Part shown: positions 1 through 11,200 of the stretch, one piece after another | Layout: every line of letters starts with the position of its first letter | Position numbering within the stretch: position 1 is the first letter of the stretch | Source of the DNA: Taudactylus pleione | Lineage: Eukaryota; Chordata; Amphibia; Anura; Myobatrachidae | Assembly: GCA_031769625.1 (NCBI GenBank) | Contig: JAUIMM010000644.1 | Coordinates: forward strand, 62,001-126,000 | DNA: 64,000 nt | Reading direction: 5' to 3' | Program-made: the position numbers and the translations under genes | Notes under the pieces: model-generated | The model's database searches: none | What the model saw: the letters and a program-made list of their open reading frames with translations, nothing else | What the model was told of the DNA's origin: nothing

Positions 1-3000
1 TTGCTCGTTTTAGGCCAAAATGCATTGAAAGCAATGAAAACAACAAAAGAGCATACTTTGTGTTATCTCCTCTTGTAGCAAACACAGGCAGCTCAAAATT
101 TCACTGGATGTGTTGAAGACCAAGACCAACAAATGTGATGTGAAATGGTTTTTCTCCCATGTTGCGTTTAAGAGAAAACAGCAAATGCACGTTTTAGGCC
201 AAAATGCTTTGAAAGCAATGGAAACAACAAAAGCGCATACTTTGTGTTATCTCCACTTGTAGCAAACACAGACAGCTCAAAATTTCACTGGATGTGTTGA
301 AGACCAAGACCCACAAATGTGATGTGAAATGGTTTTTCTCCCATGTTGCGTTTAAGAGAAAACAGCAATTGCTCGTTTTAGGCAAAAATGCATTGAAAGC
401 AATGGAACCAACAAAAGCGCATACTTTGTGTTATCTCCTCTTGTAGCAAACACAGACAGCTCAAAATTTCACTGGATGAGTTGAAGACCAATACCCACAA
501 ATGTGATGTGAAATGGTTTTTCTCCCATGTTGCGTTTAAGAGAAAACAGCAAATGCACGTTTTAGGCCAAAATGCATTGAAAGCAATGGAAACAACAAAA
601 GCGCATACTTTGTGTTATCTCCTCTTGTAGCAAACACAGACAGCTCAAAATTTCACTGGATGTGTTGAAGACCAATACCCACAAATGTGATGTGAAATGG
701 TTTTTCTCCAATGTTGCGTTTAAGAGAAAACAGCAATTGCTCGTTTTAGGCCAAAATGCATTGAAAGCAATGAAAACAACAAAAGCGCATACTTTGTGTT
801 ATCTCCACTTGTAGCAAACACAGACAGCTCAAAATTTCACTGGATGTGTTGAAGACCAAGACCCACAAATGTGATGTGAAATGGTTTTTCTCCCATGTTG
901 CATTTAAGAGAAAACAGCAATTGCTCGTTTTAGGCCAAAATGCATTGAAAGCAATGGAACCAACAAAAGTGCATACGTTGTGTTATCTCCTCTTGTAGCA
1001 AACACAGACAGCTCAAAATTTCACTGGATGTCTTGAAGACCAAGACCAACAAATGTGATGTGAAATGGTTTTTCTCCCATGTTGCGTTTAAGAGAAAACA
1101 GCAAATGCACGTTTTAGGCCAAAATGCATTGAAAGCAATGAAAACAACAAAAGCGCATACTTTGTGTTATCTCCACTTGTAGCAAACACAGACAGCTCAA
1201 AATTTCACTGGATGTGTTGAAGACCAAGACCCACAAATGTGATGTGAAATGGTTTTTCTCCCATGTTGCATTTAAGAGAAAACAGCAATTGCTAGTTTTA
1301 GGCAAAAATGCATTGAAAGCAATGGAACCAACAAAAGCGCATACTTTGTGTTATCTCCTCTTGTAGCAAACACAGACAGCTCAAAATTTCTCTGGATGTG
1401 TTGAAGACCAAGACCCACAAATATGATGTGAAATGGTTTTTCTCCCATGTTGCGTTTAAGAGAAAACAGAAATTGCTCGTTTTAGGCCAAAATGCATTGA
1501 AAGCAATGGAAACAACAAAAGCGCATACTTTGTGTTATCTCCTCTTGTAGCAAACACAGACAGCTCAAAATTTCACTGGATGTGTTGAAGACCAAGACCA
1601 ACAAATGTGATGTGAAATGGTTTTTCTCCCATGTTGCGTTTAAGAGAAAACAGCAAATGCATGTTTTAGGCCAAAATGCATTGAAAGCAATGAAAACAAC
1701 AAAAGCGCATACTTTGTGTTATCTCCTCTTGTAGCAAACACAGACAGCTCAAAATTTCACTGGATGTGTTGAAGACCAAGACCCACAAATGTGATGTGAA
1801 ATGTTTTTTCTCCCATGTTGCGTTTACGAGAAAACAGCAATTGCTCGTTTTAGGCAAAAATGCATTGAAAGCAATGGAACCAACAAAAGCGCATACTTTG
1901 TGTTATCTCCTCTTGTAGCAAACACAGACAGCTCAAAATTTCACTGGATGTGTTGAAGACCAAGACCAACAAATGTGATGTGAAATGGTTTTTCTCCCAT
2001 GTTGCGTTTAAGAGAAAACAGCAAATGCACATTTTAGGCCAAAATGCATTGAAAGCAATGAAAACAACAAAAGCGCATACTTTGTGTTATCTCCTCTTGT
2101 AGCAAACACAGACAGCTCAAAATTTCACTGGATGTGTTGAAGACCAAGACCCACAAATATGATGTGAAATGGTTTTTCTCCCATGTTGCGTTTAAGAGAA
2201 AACAGCAATTGCTCGTTTTAGGCCAAAATGCATTGAAAGCAATGAAAACAACAAAAGCGCATACTTTGTGTTATCTCCTCTTGTAGCAAACACAGACAGC
2301 TCAAAATTTCACTGGATGTGTTGAAGACCAAGACCCACAAATGTGATGTGAAATGGTTTTTCTCCCATGTTGCGTTTAAGAGAAAACAGCAATTGCTCGT
2401 TTTAGGCAAAAATGCATTGAAAGCAATGGAACAAACAAAAGCGCATACTTTGTGTTATCTCCTCTTGTAGCAAACACAGACAGCTCAAAATTTCACTGGA
2501 TGTGTTGAAGACCAAGACCCACAAATGTGATGTGAAATGGTTTTTCTCCCATGTTGCGTTTAAGAGAAAACAGCAATTGCACGTTTTAGGCCAAAATGCA
2601 TTGAAAGCAATGGAAACAACAAAAGCGCATACTTTGTGTTATCTCCTCTTGTAGCAAACACAGACAGCTCAAAATTTCACTGGATGTGTTGAAGACCAAG
2701 ACCAACAAATGTGATGTGAAATGGTTTTTCTCCCATGTTGCGTTTAAGAGAAAACAGCAAATGCACGTTTTAGGCCAAAATGCTTTGAAAGCAATGGAAA
2801 CAACAAAAGCGCATACTTTGTGTTATCTCCACTTGTAGCAAACACAGACAGCTCAAAATTTCACTGGATGTGTTGAAGACCAAGACCCACAAATGTGATG
2901 TGAAATGGTTTTTCTCCCATGTTGCGTTTAAGAGAAAACAGCAAATGCACGTTTTAGGCCAAAATGCATTGAAAGCAATGGAAACAACAAAAGCGCATAC

Positions 3001-4905
3001 TTTGTGTTATCTCCTCTTGTAGCAAACACAGACAGCTCAAAATTTCACTGGATGTGTTGAAGACCAAGACCCACAAATGTGATGTGAAATGGTTTTTCTC
3101 CCATGTTGCGTTTAAGAGAAAACAGCAATTGCTCGTTTTAGGCAAAAATGCATTGAAAGCAATGGAACAAACAAAAGCGCATACTTTGTGTTATCTCCTC
3201 TTGTAGCAAACACAGACAGCTCAAAATTTCACTGGATGTGTTGAAGACCAAGACCCACAAATGTGATGTGAAATGGTTTTTCTCCCATGTTGCGTTTAAG
3301 AGAAAACAGCAATTGCACGTTTTAGGCCAAAATGCATTGAAAGCAATGGAAACAACAAAAGCGCATACTTTGTGTTATCTCCTCTTGTAGCAAACACAGG
3401 CAGCTCAAAATTTCACTGGATGTGTTGAAGACCAAGACCAACAAATGTGATGTGAAATGGTTTTTCTCCCATGTTGCGTTTAAGAGAAAACAGCAAATGC
3501 ACGTTTTAGGCCAAAATGCTTTGAAAGCAATGGAAACAACAAAAGCGCATACTTTGTGTTATCTCCACTTGTAGCAAACACAGACAGCTCAAAATTTCAC
3601 TGGATGTGTTGAAGACCAAGACCCACAAATGTGATGTGAAATGGTTTTTCTCCCATGTTGCGTTTAAGAGAAAACAGCAAATGCACGTTTTAGGCCAAAA
3701 TGCATTGAAAGCAATGGAACCAACAAAAGCGCATACTTTGTGTTATCTTCTCTTGTAGCAAACACAGACAGCTCAAAATTTCACTGGATGTGTTGAAGAC
3801 CAAGACCAACAAATGTGATGTGAAATGGTTTTTCTCCCATGTTGCGTTTAAGAGAAAACAGCAATTGCTCGTTTTAGGCAAAAATGCATTGAAAGCAATG
3901 GAACAAACAAAAGCGCATACTTTGTGTTATCTCCTCTTGTAGCAAACACAGGCAGCTCAAAATTTCACTGGATGTGTTGAAGACCAAGACCAACAAATGT
4001 GATGTGAAATGGTTTTTCTCCCATGTTGCGTTTAAGAGAAAACAGCAAATGCACGTTTTAGGCCAAAATGCTTTGAAAGCAATGGAAACAACAAAAGCGC
4101 ATACTTTGTGTTATCTCCACTTGTAGCAAACACAGACAGCTCAAAATTTCACTGGATGTGTTGAAGACCAAGACCCACAAATGTGATGTGAAATGGTTTT
4201 TCTCCCATGTTGCGTTTAAGAGAAAACAGCAAATGCACGTTTTAGGCCAAAATGCATTGAAAGCAATGGAACCAACAAAAGCGCATACTTTGTGTTATCT
4301 TCTCTTGTAGCAAACACAGACAGCTCAAAATTTCACTGGATGTGTTGAAGACCAAGACCAACAAATGTGATGTGAAATGGTTTTTCTCCCATGTTGCGTT
4401 TAAGAGAAAACAGCAAATGCACGTTTTAGGCCAAAATGCTTTGAAAGCAATGGAAACAACAAAAGCGCATACTTTGTGTTATCTCCACTTGTAGCAAACA
4501 CAGACAGCTCAAAATTTCACTGGATGTGTTGAAGACCAAGACCCACAAATGTGATGTGAAATGGTTTTTCTCCCATGTTGCGTTTAAGAGAAAACAGCAA
4601 ATGCACGTTTTAGGCCAAAATGCATTGAAAGCAATGGAAACAACAAAAGCGCATACTTTGTGTTATCTTCTCTTGTAGCAAACACAGACAGCTCAAAATT
4701 TCACTGGATGTGTTGAGGACCAAGACCCACAAATGTGATGTGAATTGGTTTTTCTCCCATGTTGCGTTTAAGAGAAAACAGCAAATGCACGTTTTAGGCC
4801 AAAATGCTTTGAAAGCAATGGAAACGACAAAAGCGCATACTTTGTGTTATCTCCACTTGTAGCAAACACAGACAGCTCAAAATTTCACTGGATGTGTTGA
4901 AGACC
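1..4905. repeat. Satellite array 1 (184-bp monomers, subfamily A)
   Basis: Head-to-tail array with an exact 184-bp period. The GAAGACC landmark ends at 121 and again at 4905, a distance of exactly 26 x 184, so there is no net insertion or deletion. A monomer read from TTGCTCGTTTTAGGC runs through GCATTGAAAGCAATG, GCATACTTTGTGTTATCTCC, CTTGTAGCAAACACAGACAG, TTTCACTGGATGTGTTGAAG, ACC(C/A)ACAAATGTGATG, TTTTTCTCCCATGTTGCG and AGAGAAAACAGCAA. Monomers differ at a few recurrent positions: CTCCT/CTCCA, ACCCAC/ACCAAC, GCATTG/GCTTTG, TTGCTCG/ATGCACG. These mark higher-order structure, with the 63-aa antisense ORFs at 2218, 2954 and 3690 spaced by 736 bp (four monomers). No gene is seen. The array is cut by LINE element 1 at 4905. 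Confidence 0.98.
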
Positions 4906-4996
4906 TCGCCCCTAGAGGTCGCCTGTGATTCAGCTCTTAGGCCTCTGGAAGTGATTTGCAGCCAGGGACTGTCTGGAGTGTCCCTCCCCAGGGAGG
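4906..4996 (+). promoter_or_regulatory. 5' leader of LINE element 1 (presumed internal promoter region)
   Basis: Ninety-one GC-rich bases separate the satellite junction from the first ATG of the element. The leader holds no ATG, and an in-frame TGA at 4952-4954 fixes 4997 as the ORF1 start. LINEs normally carry an internal promoter here, but I see no TATA box or other recognisable promoter element. Element 2 has a leader of almost the same length (94 nt) and a similar sequence just before its ATG (CCCCAGGGAGG versus CCCCAGGAAGG), which suggests both elements are full length rather than 5'-truncated. Confidence 0.6.
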
Positions 4997-7900
4997 ATGG
5001 AGGGCCTGCCGGGAGATGGTGGAGGAGATCCCGGGGTCCTGGAAGTCTCTGAGGGCCCGGATCCTGGAGGTGGTGGAGGGCCTGCTGGAAGTACTGGCCG
5101 ACCGGTGGTGGTGCTCTCCCGGCTGGATGTGGCCGTGGAAGATGGTGAGAGCCGGACTTTGGACCCCATGCTGCATGGCCCCCCTGTGAGTGGCGATTTA
5201 ACTTCAGGGTGCGGGCTAACGCAGTGCTCCCCTATGAGTGAGGACTTAACTCTAGGGTGTGAGATGGTGGTAAGCTCCCCTGGGAGTGAAGCAACCCCAG
5301 GAGTAGAGCCATTTCCCCCGGGTCTGCTTACCTTTTGTGCGGAGACGGAGACGGAGATGGAGGAGGAGATCTGTCCCGATGCTCAGCGTCTCTTGGAGGA
5401 AGATTCCCTGGAGTCTGATTCCGAGGGAGACGGGGCCGCTGCTGCTGCTGCTGCCGCCGCCGCTGCTGCCGCTGCCGCTGAACAGGAGACGTTCCTGGCT
5501 ATGGATGTTGCGGCTTTGAGAAAGGAGGCTGGTCGGGTGTCTGCTCGGATTGCCTCCAAGAAGAAGAAGTTCTTGACATCCACGAACGAGGGGAGGCTGA
5601 TCATCAAAGATGAGCTCCTGATGCTGGCGGAGAAGCGGGCCAAGTACAAGGGCAGAGTACTCTATCTGCTGAGCCTGGCGGGCCCGGTGGCAGCCCCAGC
5701 GAGGATGGAGGAGTCTTCAGAGGCGTTTTGTGAATCGAGTCTGCAGAAACAGGCTATTTCGGGTCCCAAGATGGCGCCGATGGAGGTCGGAGACGACGAG
5801 ATCGGGGAAGGAGGCGGCGCGGAGATCAAGTCGGAAGACATGGTGGGTGTCTCAGCGGCTGTTGCGGGCCCGAAGGAGTTAATCCACAGAGTCCGGAAGA
5901 TGGCTGCGGGGACCCGGCTCTCTGCGGGTCACGATGCGGCTCACGATGCGCTTCACGGTGGCAGGGCGGAAGTGCCTTTGGTGATTGTTGCTGACGGAGC
6001 CATGGAGTTGGAGGAAGCTCCCCGCCGGCTGGTGGATGGGGACGTGGCCGTGGTTCCCACGGTGATCGGGAACACTGCTGTTGGATCCGGTGAGTGTGTC
6101 ATGCCTGCCGGTATTATGCTGGCGCCCGGTACTGATTTGCCAGCTGTTGGGAGGAGGGTGGTAGCGGCTGACTGTGGGAATGACTCCCTTGACGCAGAAA
6201 TGTTGCTGATTGCTGACAGGGTGGAGGAAGATGTTAACAAGGCCACAGCTGTTGTCCCAGGGGCTCCGGTACTGAGGGCAGGTGCTAGCCTGGTACAGGG
6301 TCTGCCCCCTCTGGACAGGTCCACTTTGTCGGAGGAACAATTAAAAGTTGCAGACTCACTGTATGGGGGAATAGGGGGGCCTGAGAGGATCCGTGCGGCA
6401 ATTGAATTGATTGCTGAAAATAATTCCAGACTGGAAAGTATGGGCCAGCCTATGCCCAAGTCTTATGCGACAATAGTGTCTGGTGGAGGGGCACCAAGGT
6501 TTCCTAATGCCGCTACCAGTGGTGATGGTGGTGGGAGTGGTATTGGTGGTGGTACCCCGAAAAGAAGGCGGAATGTGGTGCAGCTAAAGTGGGTAGCTGA
6601 AGGGGACCCGCCAAGTAAGGGTGTTTTTCTGGAGATGGTTTTCTCCTTGGGATTCTCACCCATAGACCTCTTTGCCTGCATTCACCCCATCAGAACCCCG
6701 GAGTATGATCTGAGTTTTCAGACTCTGCGGGGGTTACAGGCATTTGCGTCCAGGTGGGAGGAGAAGAAGGGTGCGACACCCTTTAGTAATTACAGGTCTC
6801 AAATGGTCTCTCGCCAGGATAGGGTTAAAGTCACTATCCTGGTGAGAAATGAGAGCCTCCCAGTGCAGGACATCCTGTTCTGGTTATCCCGCTTTTGTAC
6901 AGTATTGTCCACGTGCCTGGAGAAAATTGACTACACAAAGGGGGTGTGGGGTGGAGCTTATTCTGTCTTTGTCAGGCTAAACAGGGTAGGTATAGAGACA
7001 AAGCATATTCCGGCAGCAACTTTTATTGGCCGAGATAAGATCCAGGCTTTCTACCCCGGTCAGCCAAGAGTCTGTCATCGTTGTGGCAGCTTTAGGCATT
7101 TTTCTAACAATTGCCCTGAGGTCAAGTGTGCCATGTGTGGCGAGTTGGGTCACCTCTCTAGAGATTGTGATGTGGTGAAGTGTAATCTCTGTGGGTGTAT
7201 TGGTCATCCTTATAGCCGTTGCCCCTCGGCATCGCACAATGAGGAAAGTGCTATTGGGAGTTTGCCGGTGGTCATAGAACCTCCAACGAGAGGGGCCAGT
7301 CTGAGTGACATTGAGGAGGGTGAGGAAGTAGGTAGTGGAAAAGAGGTGCTGGAAGCTGCCAAAATCCAGAAGGAGGTGCCGGTAGAGAGGGGAGAATCTT
7401 CCTTTACAGTTGTGAAGTCAAATAGGAAGAGGAGGGTAGGGCAAAGGGAGGATGTTGTCCAGCTTTCAAATCGCTTTACATTCTCTGTGGCAGATGACGA
7501 GGAGGAGGAGGTAGCGGAGAAGGGGGGGGAGATAGTAAGGCAGGAAAGTGGTGATTTGGTTCAGGTTGCTCGGCCTTCTGAGATGAGAAAGAAGGTCAGT
7601 AGGAAAAGTACCTTTGGGGAAGCTGCGGAAGGTGCTAAAGCGAAAAACAGGAGAAGAGGGGGAAAGGTTACGGTGAAATCAAAGAATGTGGAACAGGGTG
7701 GTAAGCTGGAGTGGGACCTGTCGAATCTGGGATTGACAGGGTCAAGTGGTGAAGGAAAGGGTTTAGGGAAGATGGAGGAGGTTGGAGTGTTTTCTGCCGG
7801 AGAAGACATAGTGGAGGAAACCCCTGAGTCTGTTATTTTGGGAGATTCTTGGGAGATGATACCTCCAAGTCAGGAAGCTCCAGTCATCTTGGTGGATCCA

Positions 7901-8167
7901 AAACCGCCAGATCCTGACCCTGATCCTGCTTTTGTTTCCCTGACTGGTGGGGACAGGCAGGGTATTGTTGAGGTGGGGTTGGTGTCTGCGGTTGGGGCCG
8001 ATGGGCCGGGTGAACCAACTGCGGGTGCTGTGCCTCTTGGGGATGGTGTGGATGTGGTGGAGGGTGTGTGTATGGTTGTGTCATCGTCTGGTGAAGGTAT
8101 CACTTCTGGGGTGCCTTGTAAGCAGGAAGGTTCCTCGGGGGAGGGGTCTTCCTGTGTAACAAAGTGA
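4997..8167 (+). CDS. ORF1: LINE element 1 ORF1: CCHC zinc-knuckle RNA-binding protein (1056 aa)
   Basis: Predicted ORF1 protein of a non-LTR element, expected to coat the element RNA in a cytoplasmic ribonucleoprotein. The start is the first ATG of the element (A at -3), 43 nt after an in-frame stop. In order: a low-complexity N-terminus with a 16-residue repeat (about 62-108), a 15-alanine tract (147-161), a charged, probably helical segment (about 168-225), a long Gly/Val/Ala-rich linker, a conserved domain from NVVQLKW (526) to the knuckles, three CX2CX4HX4C knuckles (693-742), then a highly charged tail. The tail holds short motifs shared with element 2: NRF at 825, LEWD at 904 and KPPDP at 969. 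At 1056 aa it is long for a LINE ORF1. The triple-knuckle end resembles the vertebrate ZCCHC3-type arrangement, which is a family-level comparison I could not test. The reading frame is intact. Confidence 0.93.
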   Translation: MEGLPGDGGGDPGVLEVSEGPDPGGGGGPAGSTGRPVVVLSRLDVAVEDGESRTLDPMLHGPPVSGDLTSGCGLTQCSPMSEDLTLGCEMVVSSPGSEATPGVEPFPPGLLTFCAETETEMEEEICPDAQRLLEEDSLESDSEGDGAAAAAAAAAAAAAAAEQETFLAMDVAALRKEAGRVSARIASKKKKFLTSTNEGRLIIKDELLMLAEKRAKYKGRVLYLLSLAGPVAAPARMEESSEAFCESSLQKQAISGPKMAPMEVGDDEIGEGGGAEIKSEDMVGVSAAVAGPKELIHRVRKMAAGTRLSAGHDAAHDALHGGRAEVPLVIVADGAMELEEAPRRLVDGDVAVVPTVIGNTAVGSGECVMPAGIMLAPGTDLPAVGRRVVAADCGNDSLDAEMLLIADRVEEDVNKATAVVPGAPVLRAGASLVQGLPPLDRSTLSEEQLKVADSLYGGIGGPERIRAAIELIAENNSRLESMGQPMPKSYATIVSGGGAPRFPNAATSGDGGGSGIGGGTPKRRRNVVQLKWVAEGDPPSKGVFLEMVFSLGFSPIDLFACIHPIRTPEYDLSFQTLRGLQAFASRWEEKKGATPFSNYRSQMVSRQDRVKVTILVRNESLPVQDILFWLSRFCTVLSTCLEKIDYTKGVWGGAYSVFVRLNRVGIETKHIPAATFIGRDKIQAFYPGQPRVCHRCGSFRHFSNNCPEVKCAMCGELGHLSRDCDVVKCNLCGCIGHPYSRCPSASHNEESAIGSLPVVIEPPTRGASLSDIEEGEEVGSGKEVLEAAKIQKEVPVERGESSFTVVKSNRKRRVGQREDVVQLSNRFTFSVADDEEEEVAEKGGEIVRQESGDLVQVARPSEMRKKVSRKSTFGEAAEGAKAKNRRRGGKVTVKSKNVEQGGKLEWDLSNLGLTGSSGEGKGLGKMEEVGVFSAGEDIVEETPESVILGDSWEMIPPSQEAPVILVDPKPPDPDPDPAFVSLTGGDRQGIVEVGLVSAVGADGPGEPTAGAVPLGDGVDVVEGVCMVVSSSGEGITSGVPCKQEGSSGEGSSCVTK
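5181..5320 (+). repeat. 48-bp coding minisatellite in element 1 ORF1
   Basis: Three tandem degenerate units begin CCCCTGTGAGTG at 5181, CCCCTATGAGTG at 5229 and CCCCTGGGAGTG at 5277, a 48-bp (16-codon) period that keeps the frame. They encode related peptides around PPVSGDLTSG, SPMSEDLTLG and SPGSEATPG near the ORF1 N-terminus. Element 2 lacks a matching repeat at this place. Confidence 0.8.
5435..5479 (+). repeat. GCN trinucleotide tract encoding 15 alanines
   Basis: Fifteen consecutive alanine codons, a mix of GCT and GCC, lie in ORF1 of element 1 (residues 147-161). They are flanked by an acidic stretch and by EQET. The mixed codons imply an older, partly stabilised tract. Element 2 has no alanine run at this position. 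Confidence 0.9.
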
Positions 8168-8203
8168 AAGTGAAATGGAGCCCTATCTCTATAATCTAGA
8201 ACT
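8168..8203 (+). promoter_or_regulatory. ORF1-ORF2 junction of element 1 with conserved pre-ORF2 motif
   Basis: Thirty-six bases separate the ORF1 TGA (8165-8167) from the ORF2 ATG (8204). ORF1 and ORF2 are in the same frame. In that frame the gap carries two more stops, TGA at 8171-8173 and TAA at 8192-8194, so the proteins are not joined by simple readthrough of one stop. The last bases before the ATG (8189-8206) read CTATAATCTAGAACTATG and match element 2 at 39067-39084 except at two positions, although the rest of the gap has drifted. A role in translating ORF2, such as reinitiation or ribosome recruitment, is inference. Confidence 0.65.
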
Positions 8204-11200
8204 ATGGCTACACACCCTATACGATGTGCCACCATTAATGTGGCTTCCGTTTATTCTGAACGTGCTCGTTATATGGCCTTTTCTTTTTTCAACACGATTG
8301 AGGTTGATATTTTGTTTTTGCAGGAGACCAGAATAGGGGACTTGTCCACACTTCGCAGGGCCAAAAGCCAGTGGAGGAGGGGCCCATCCTATTGGTCTCT
8401 TGCGGCCGAGCCGTACGGTGGGGTGGCAGTGCTTTTTACTGATATGGTAACTGTACACAAGATTATAGAATTACAGATAGGTAGGTGTATGGTTTTGGAT
8501 GTTAGCCTAAGGGGGCATGATCTCAGGCTGATTAACGTCTACGGACCGCAGTCGGCCTGGGATAGGAAGTGCCTTTTTGGGCTGATAAAACCATTCCTTT
8601 TTACGGCCCGGCTGGTTGTCTTTGGTGGTGATTTTAACACCATTGTAAGGCCCAAAGACAGGGGAGGTGCAAAGTCAACCCTGGGCTATGATGCGAGATT
8701 TTTAGTTAGTATGGTTAGAGAGGCAGGTCTGGTCGATGTGCACATTCGCCATTGTCCAGACCTCACGGGTTACACGTATCATTGTAGCAATCGTAGGTCT
8801 AGGATAGATAGGTTTTTTGTTAAGGAGAGTTCGAAAACTCTGCCTCCTGAGGTAAGGGCTGTAGAATTCTCCGACCACGTTTGTCTGAGTGTCGCGTTGA
8901 ATGCTTCGGAAACTCCTCAGAGAGGCCGGGGCCTTTGGCGTTTGAGCTCTGACCTTCTGAAAGAAGAGAGTATTAGCCAGTCCTTTAGGGATTTCTTCCA
9001 ACTACAGGAGACACTTCTGGAGGCAGGTTGGTCTAGGTCTGAGTGGTGGGAAGAGTGCAAAAAAAGGACTCGAAGGCTTTTTCAGAGGCTGGTAGCACAA
9101 AAGAACTTGAGAAAAAGATGTGTCTACCAGAGTTTGAGGAAGAAACTTGATTTCCTGATCTCTGAGTGTGGAGATAGTGGGGATATCTTCCGGGTGAAAG
9201 CTCAGTTGAGGGAGCTCCAATATGATCGGCTGGCTTCTTTGATTTTGGAGAGGGATTATGGTAAATACCACTCGCCTGATCCCTACCAGAGTTGCAGGAA
9301 GGCGGTTGATCTAAGGGAGGTGAGGGGCCTGTATGACGGCCAGGGTACTCTCTGTGAAGACAGGGATGGTATCCTGGGGGTCATCGGGTCCTATTATACG
9401 GACCTTCTGTCTGAGCAGCCACTTATTAGGGAGAGGATGGAGTCCTTTCTGAGGGAGACACCAGGGTTACAGAAACTTGATGCCTCCTTTGACTCTTTGG
9501 GTGATGATGTGACGGTGGAGGAAGTCAAGAGGGCGATAGACAGTTTGTCTATCAAAAAATCTCCAGGTCCGGATGGTTTAACGTCCGAGTTCTTTAAAGC
9601 TTTCAGGGACATCTTGGCTCCGCGCCTTATGGAGGTCTATAATGAATGCCTGGGTGAGGGGTCACTCCCTCCTTCCATGAGGTCTTCCGCTCTCATATTG
9701 TTATCAAAAGGTAAGGACCCGTCCCGTATTGAGAATTGGCGCCCCATCGCTCTTCTCAATACGGACAGAAAGATCCTGGCAAAAATACTGTTTAATCGGC
9801 TGATGGAAATTTCCGGGCTGGTACTGTCTCCATCTCAGCATTGCACTGTGAAGGGTCGTAGCACGTTTAGTGCTGTCCTTGGCGTCCGGGAGGCCGTGGA
9901 ACGCTGTCGTGCTGAAAAGTGGGGCAAGTACTTACTGGCATTGGACCAGTCGAAGGCTTTTGACCGGGTGAACCACAAGTACCTGTGGGCTGTTCTGGAG
10001 TGGTATGGTCTTCCAGTGAGGGTGGTGGATTGGCTTCGTGTTTTATACAATAAGGCCGAAAGCTTCCCGCTTGTTAATGGTTGGGTGGGCCCTGCTTTCA
10101 AGGTTGACTCTGGTGTCCGTCAGGGATGCCCCCTGAGCCCGCTCTTATATGTTTTCGCGATCGATCCCTTCGTAAGGAGGATTGGTTGCAGTGCATTGAG
10201 GGGGGTGCAGCTGGGCCCAGAGGCTCCATTGAGGGTGGTGGCCTACGCGGATGATGTCACTGTGGTCCTGTCCTCTGTGGCAGAGGCTCAGTGTATAGAA
10301 CACCTAGTCTCCGACTACTCTGAAGCCTCGTGCTCCAGAGTAAATCAGGACAAATGTGAAGCTTTCTGGATGGGGGAGGAAGGTGATGAATTTCGCCTTC
10401 CGGACAGTCTCCCCCGGGCCAGTTCGCAGATCAAAATCTTAGGCATCATTTTTGACCGTGGTGATTATGCCACTCGAAATTGGGAAAAGAGGATAGAGGA
10501 AGCCAGCAGGAAAGTACAGTCCTGGAGAACTTGGCAGTTCTCCTACAGGGAAAGGGTTCACTTGTGCAAAACTTTCCTGGTTCCTATTTTTCTGTATGTC
10601 AGCTACGTGTGTTTCTTGCCACAATCTTTGTGGTCCAAAGTGTTATCCTTGTTCTTCCTTTTATTTTGGGGGAACGGGATGAACATTGTCAAGAGGGGTA
10701 TAACCTACAGACCAAGGAATGAAGGTGGATTGGGTATGGTCAATCCGGTGGTGTTTTTTGCCACAACTTTTATTAAATTGAATCTTGGAAGTCTGTTTCT
10801 GGAGACTTCTCCTTGGTGGGTAGAGAGTTTTAGGGCTTGGGTGTCTCCTTTCCTTGAACTCTGGTATGATGGCGGCCGTGTTAAAGCCTTCAGAGGTAGG
10901 TCTGGTGCTCTTCCGATCTATGTCATCCTGTGCTTGAGAGTGACAAGGCTATGGGGAGTAGTGGCGAGTGATGTCAAGACCCTTTCTAGGAAGGAGTTGG
11001 AGAGAGGCATTTTGCGGGCTCGCTTCTATGCCCCGCTATCACTGAGGGACTGCCCGGGCAAGGTTTGCTCAGATGGGATCTCTTTGATCTGTTCAGAGAG
11101 GATTCCACTGAAGTATAGGGACCTGGCCTGGCTCTCTTTTCAAGGAAGGCTCTATGTTAGGGGGCACATCAGGTGGAGAAGCGCCGATGATCGTGGTTGC

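Noticed and set aside
194..385. Dozens of near-identical 63-aa antisense ORFs (MPKTSN type) across arrays 1 and 2, and 68-aa ORFs (MHLLFSLK type) in array 3
   Set aside because: They follow the 184-bp satellite period, overlap the next monomer and appear or vanish with single substitutions. There is no start context, conservation or separate gene signal. They are translations of a satellite.
1..4905. CRISPR-like array
   Set aside because: The units are 184 bp, contiguous and near-identical throughout, without unique spacers or cas genes. This is eukaryotic satellite DNA.
8165..8203. ORF1-ORF2 fusion by stop-codon readthrough
   Set aside because: The frames agree, but element 1 has three in-frame stops and element 2 two before the ORF2 ATG, and the ATG has a good context. 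Separate initiation is more likely.
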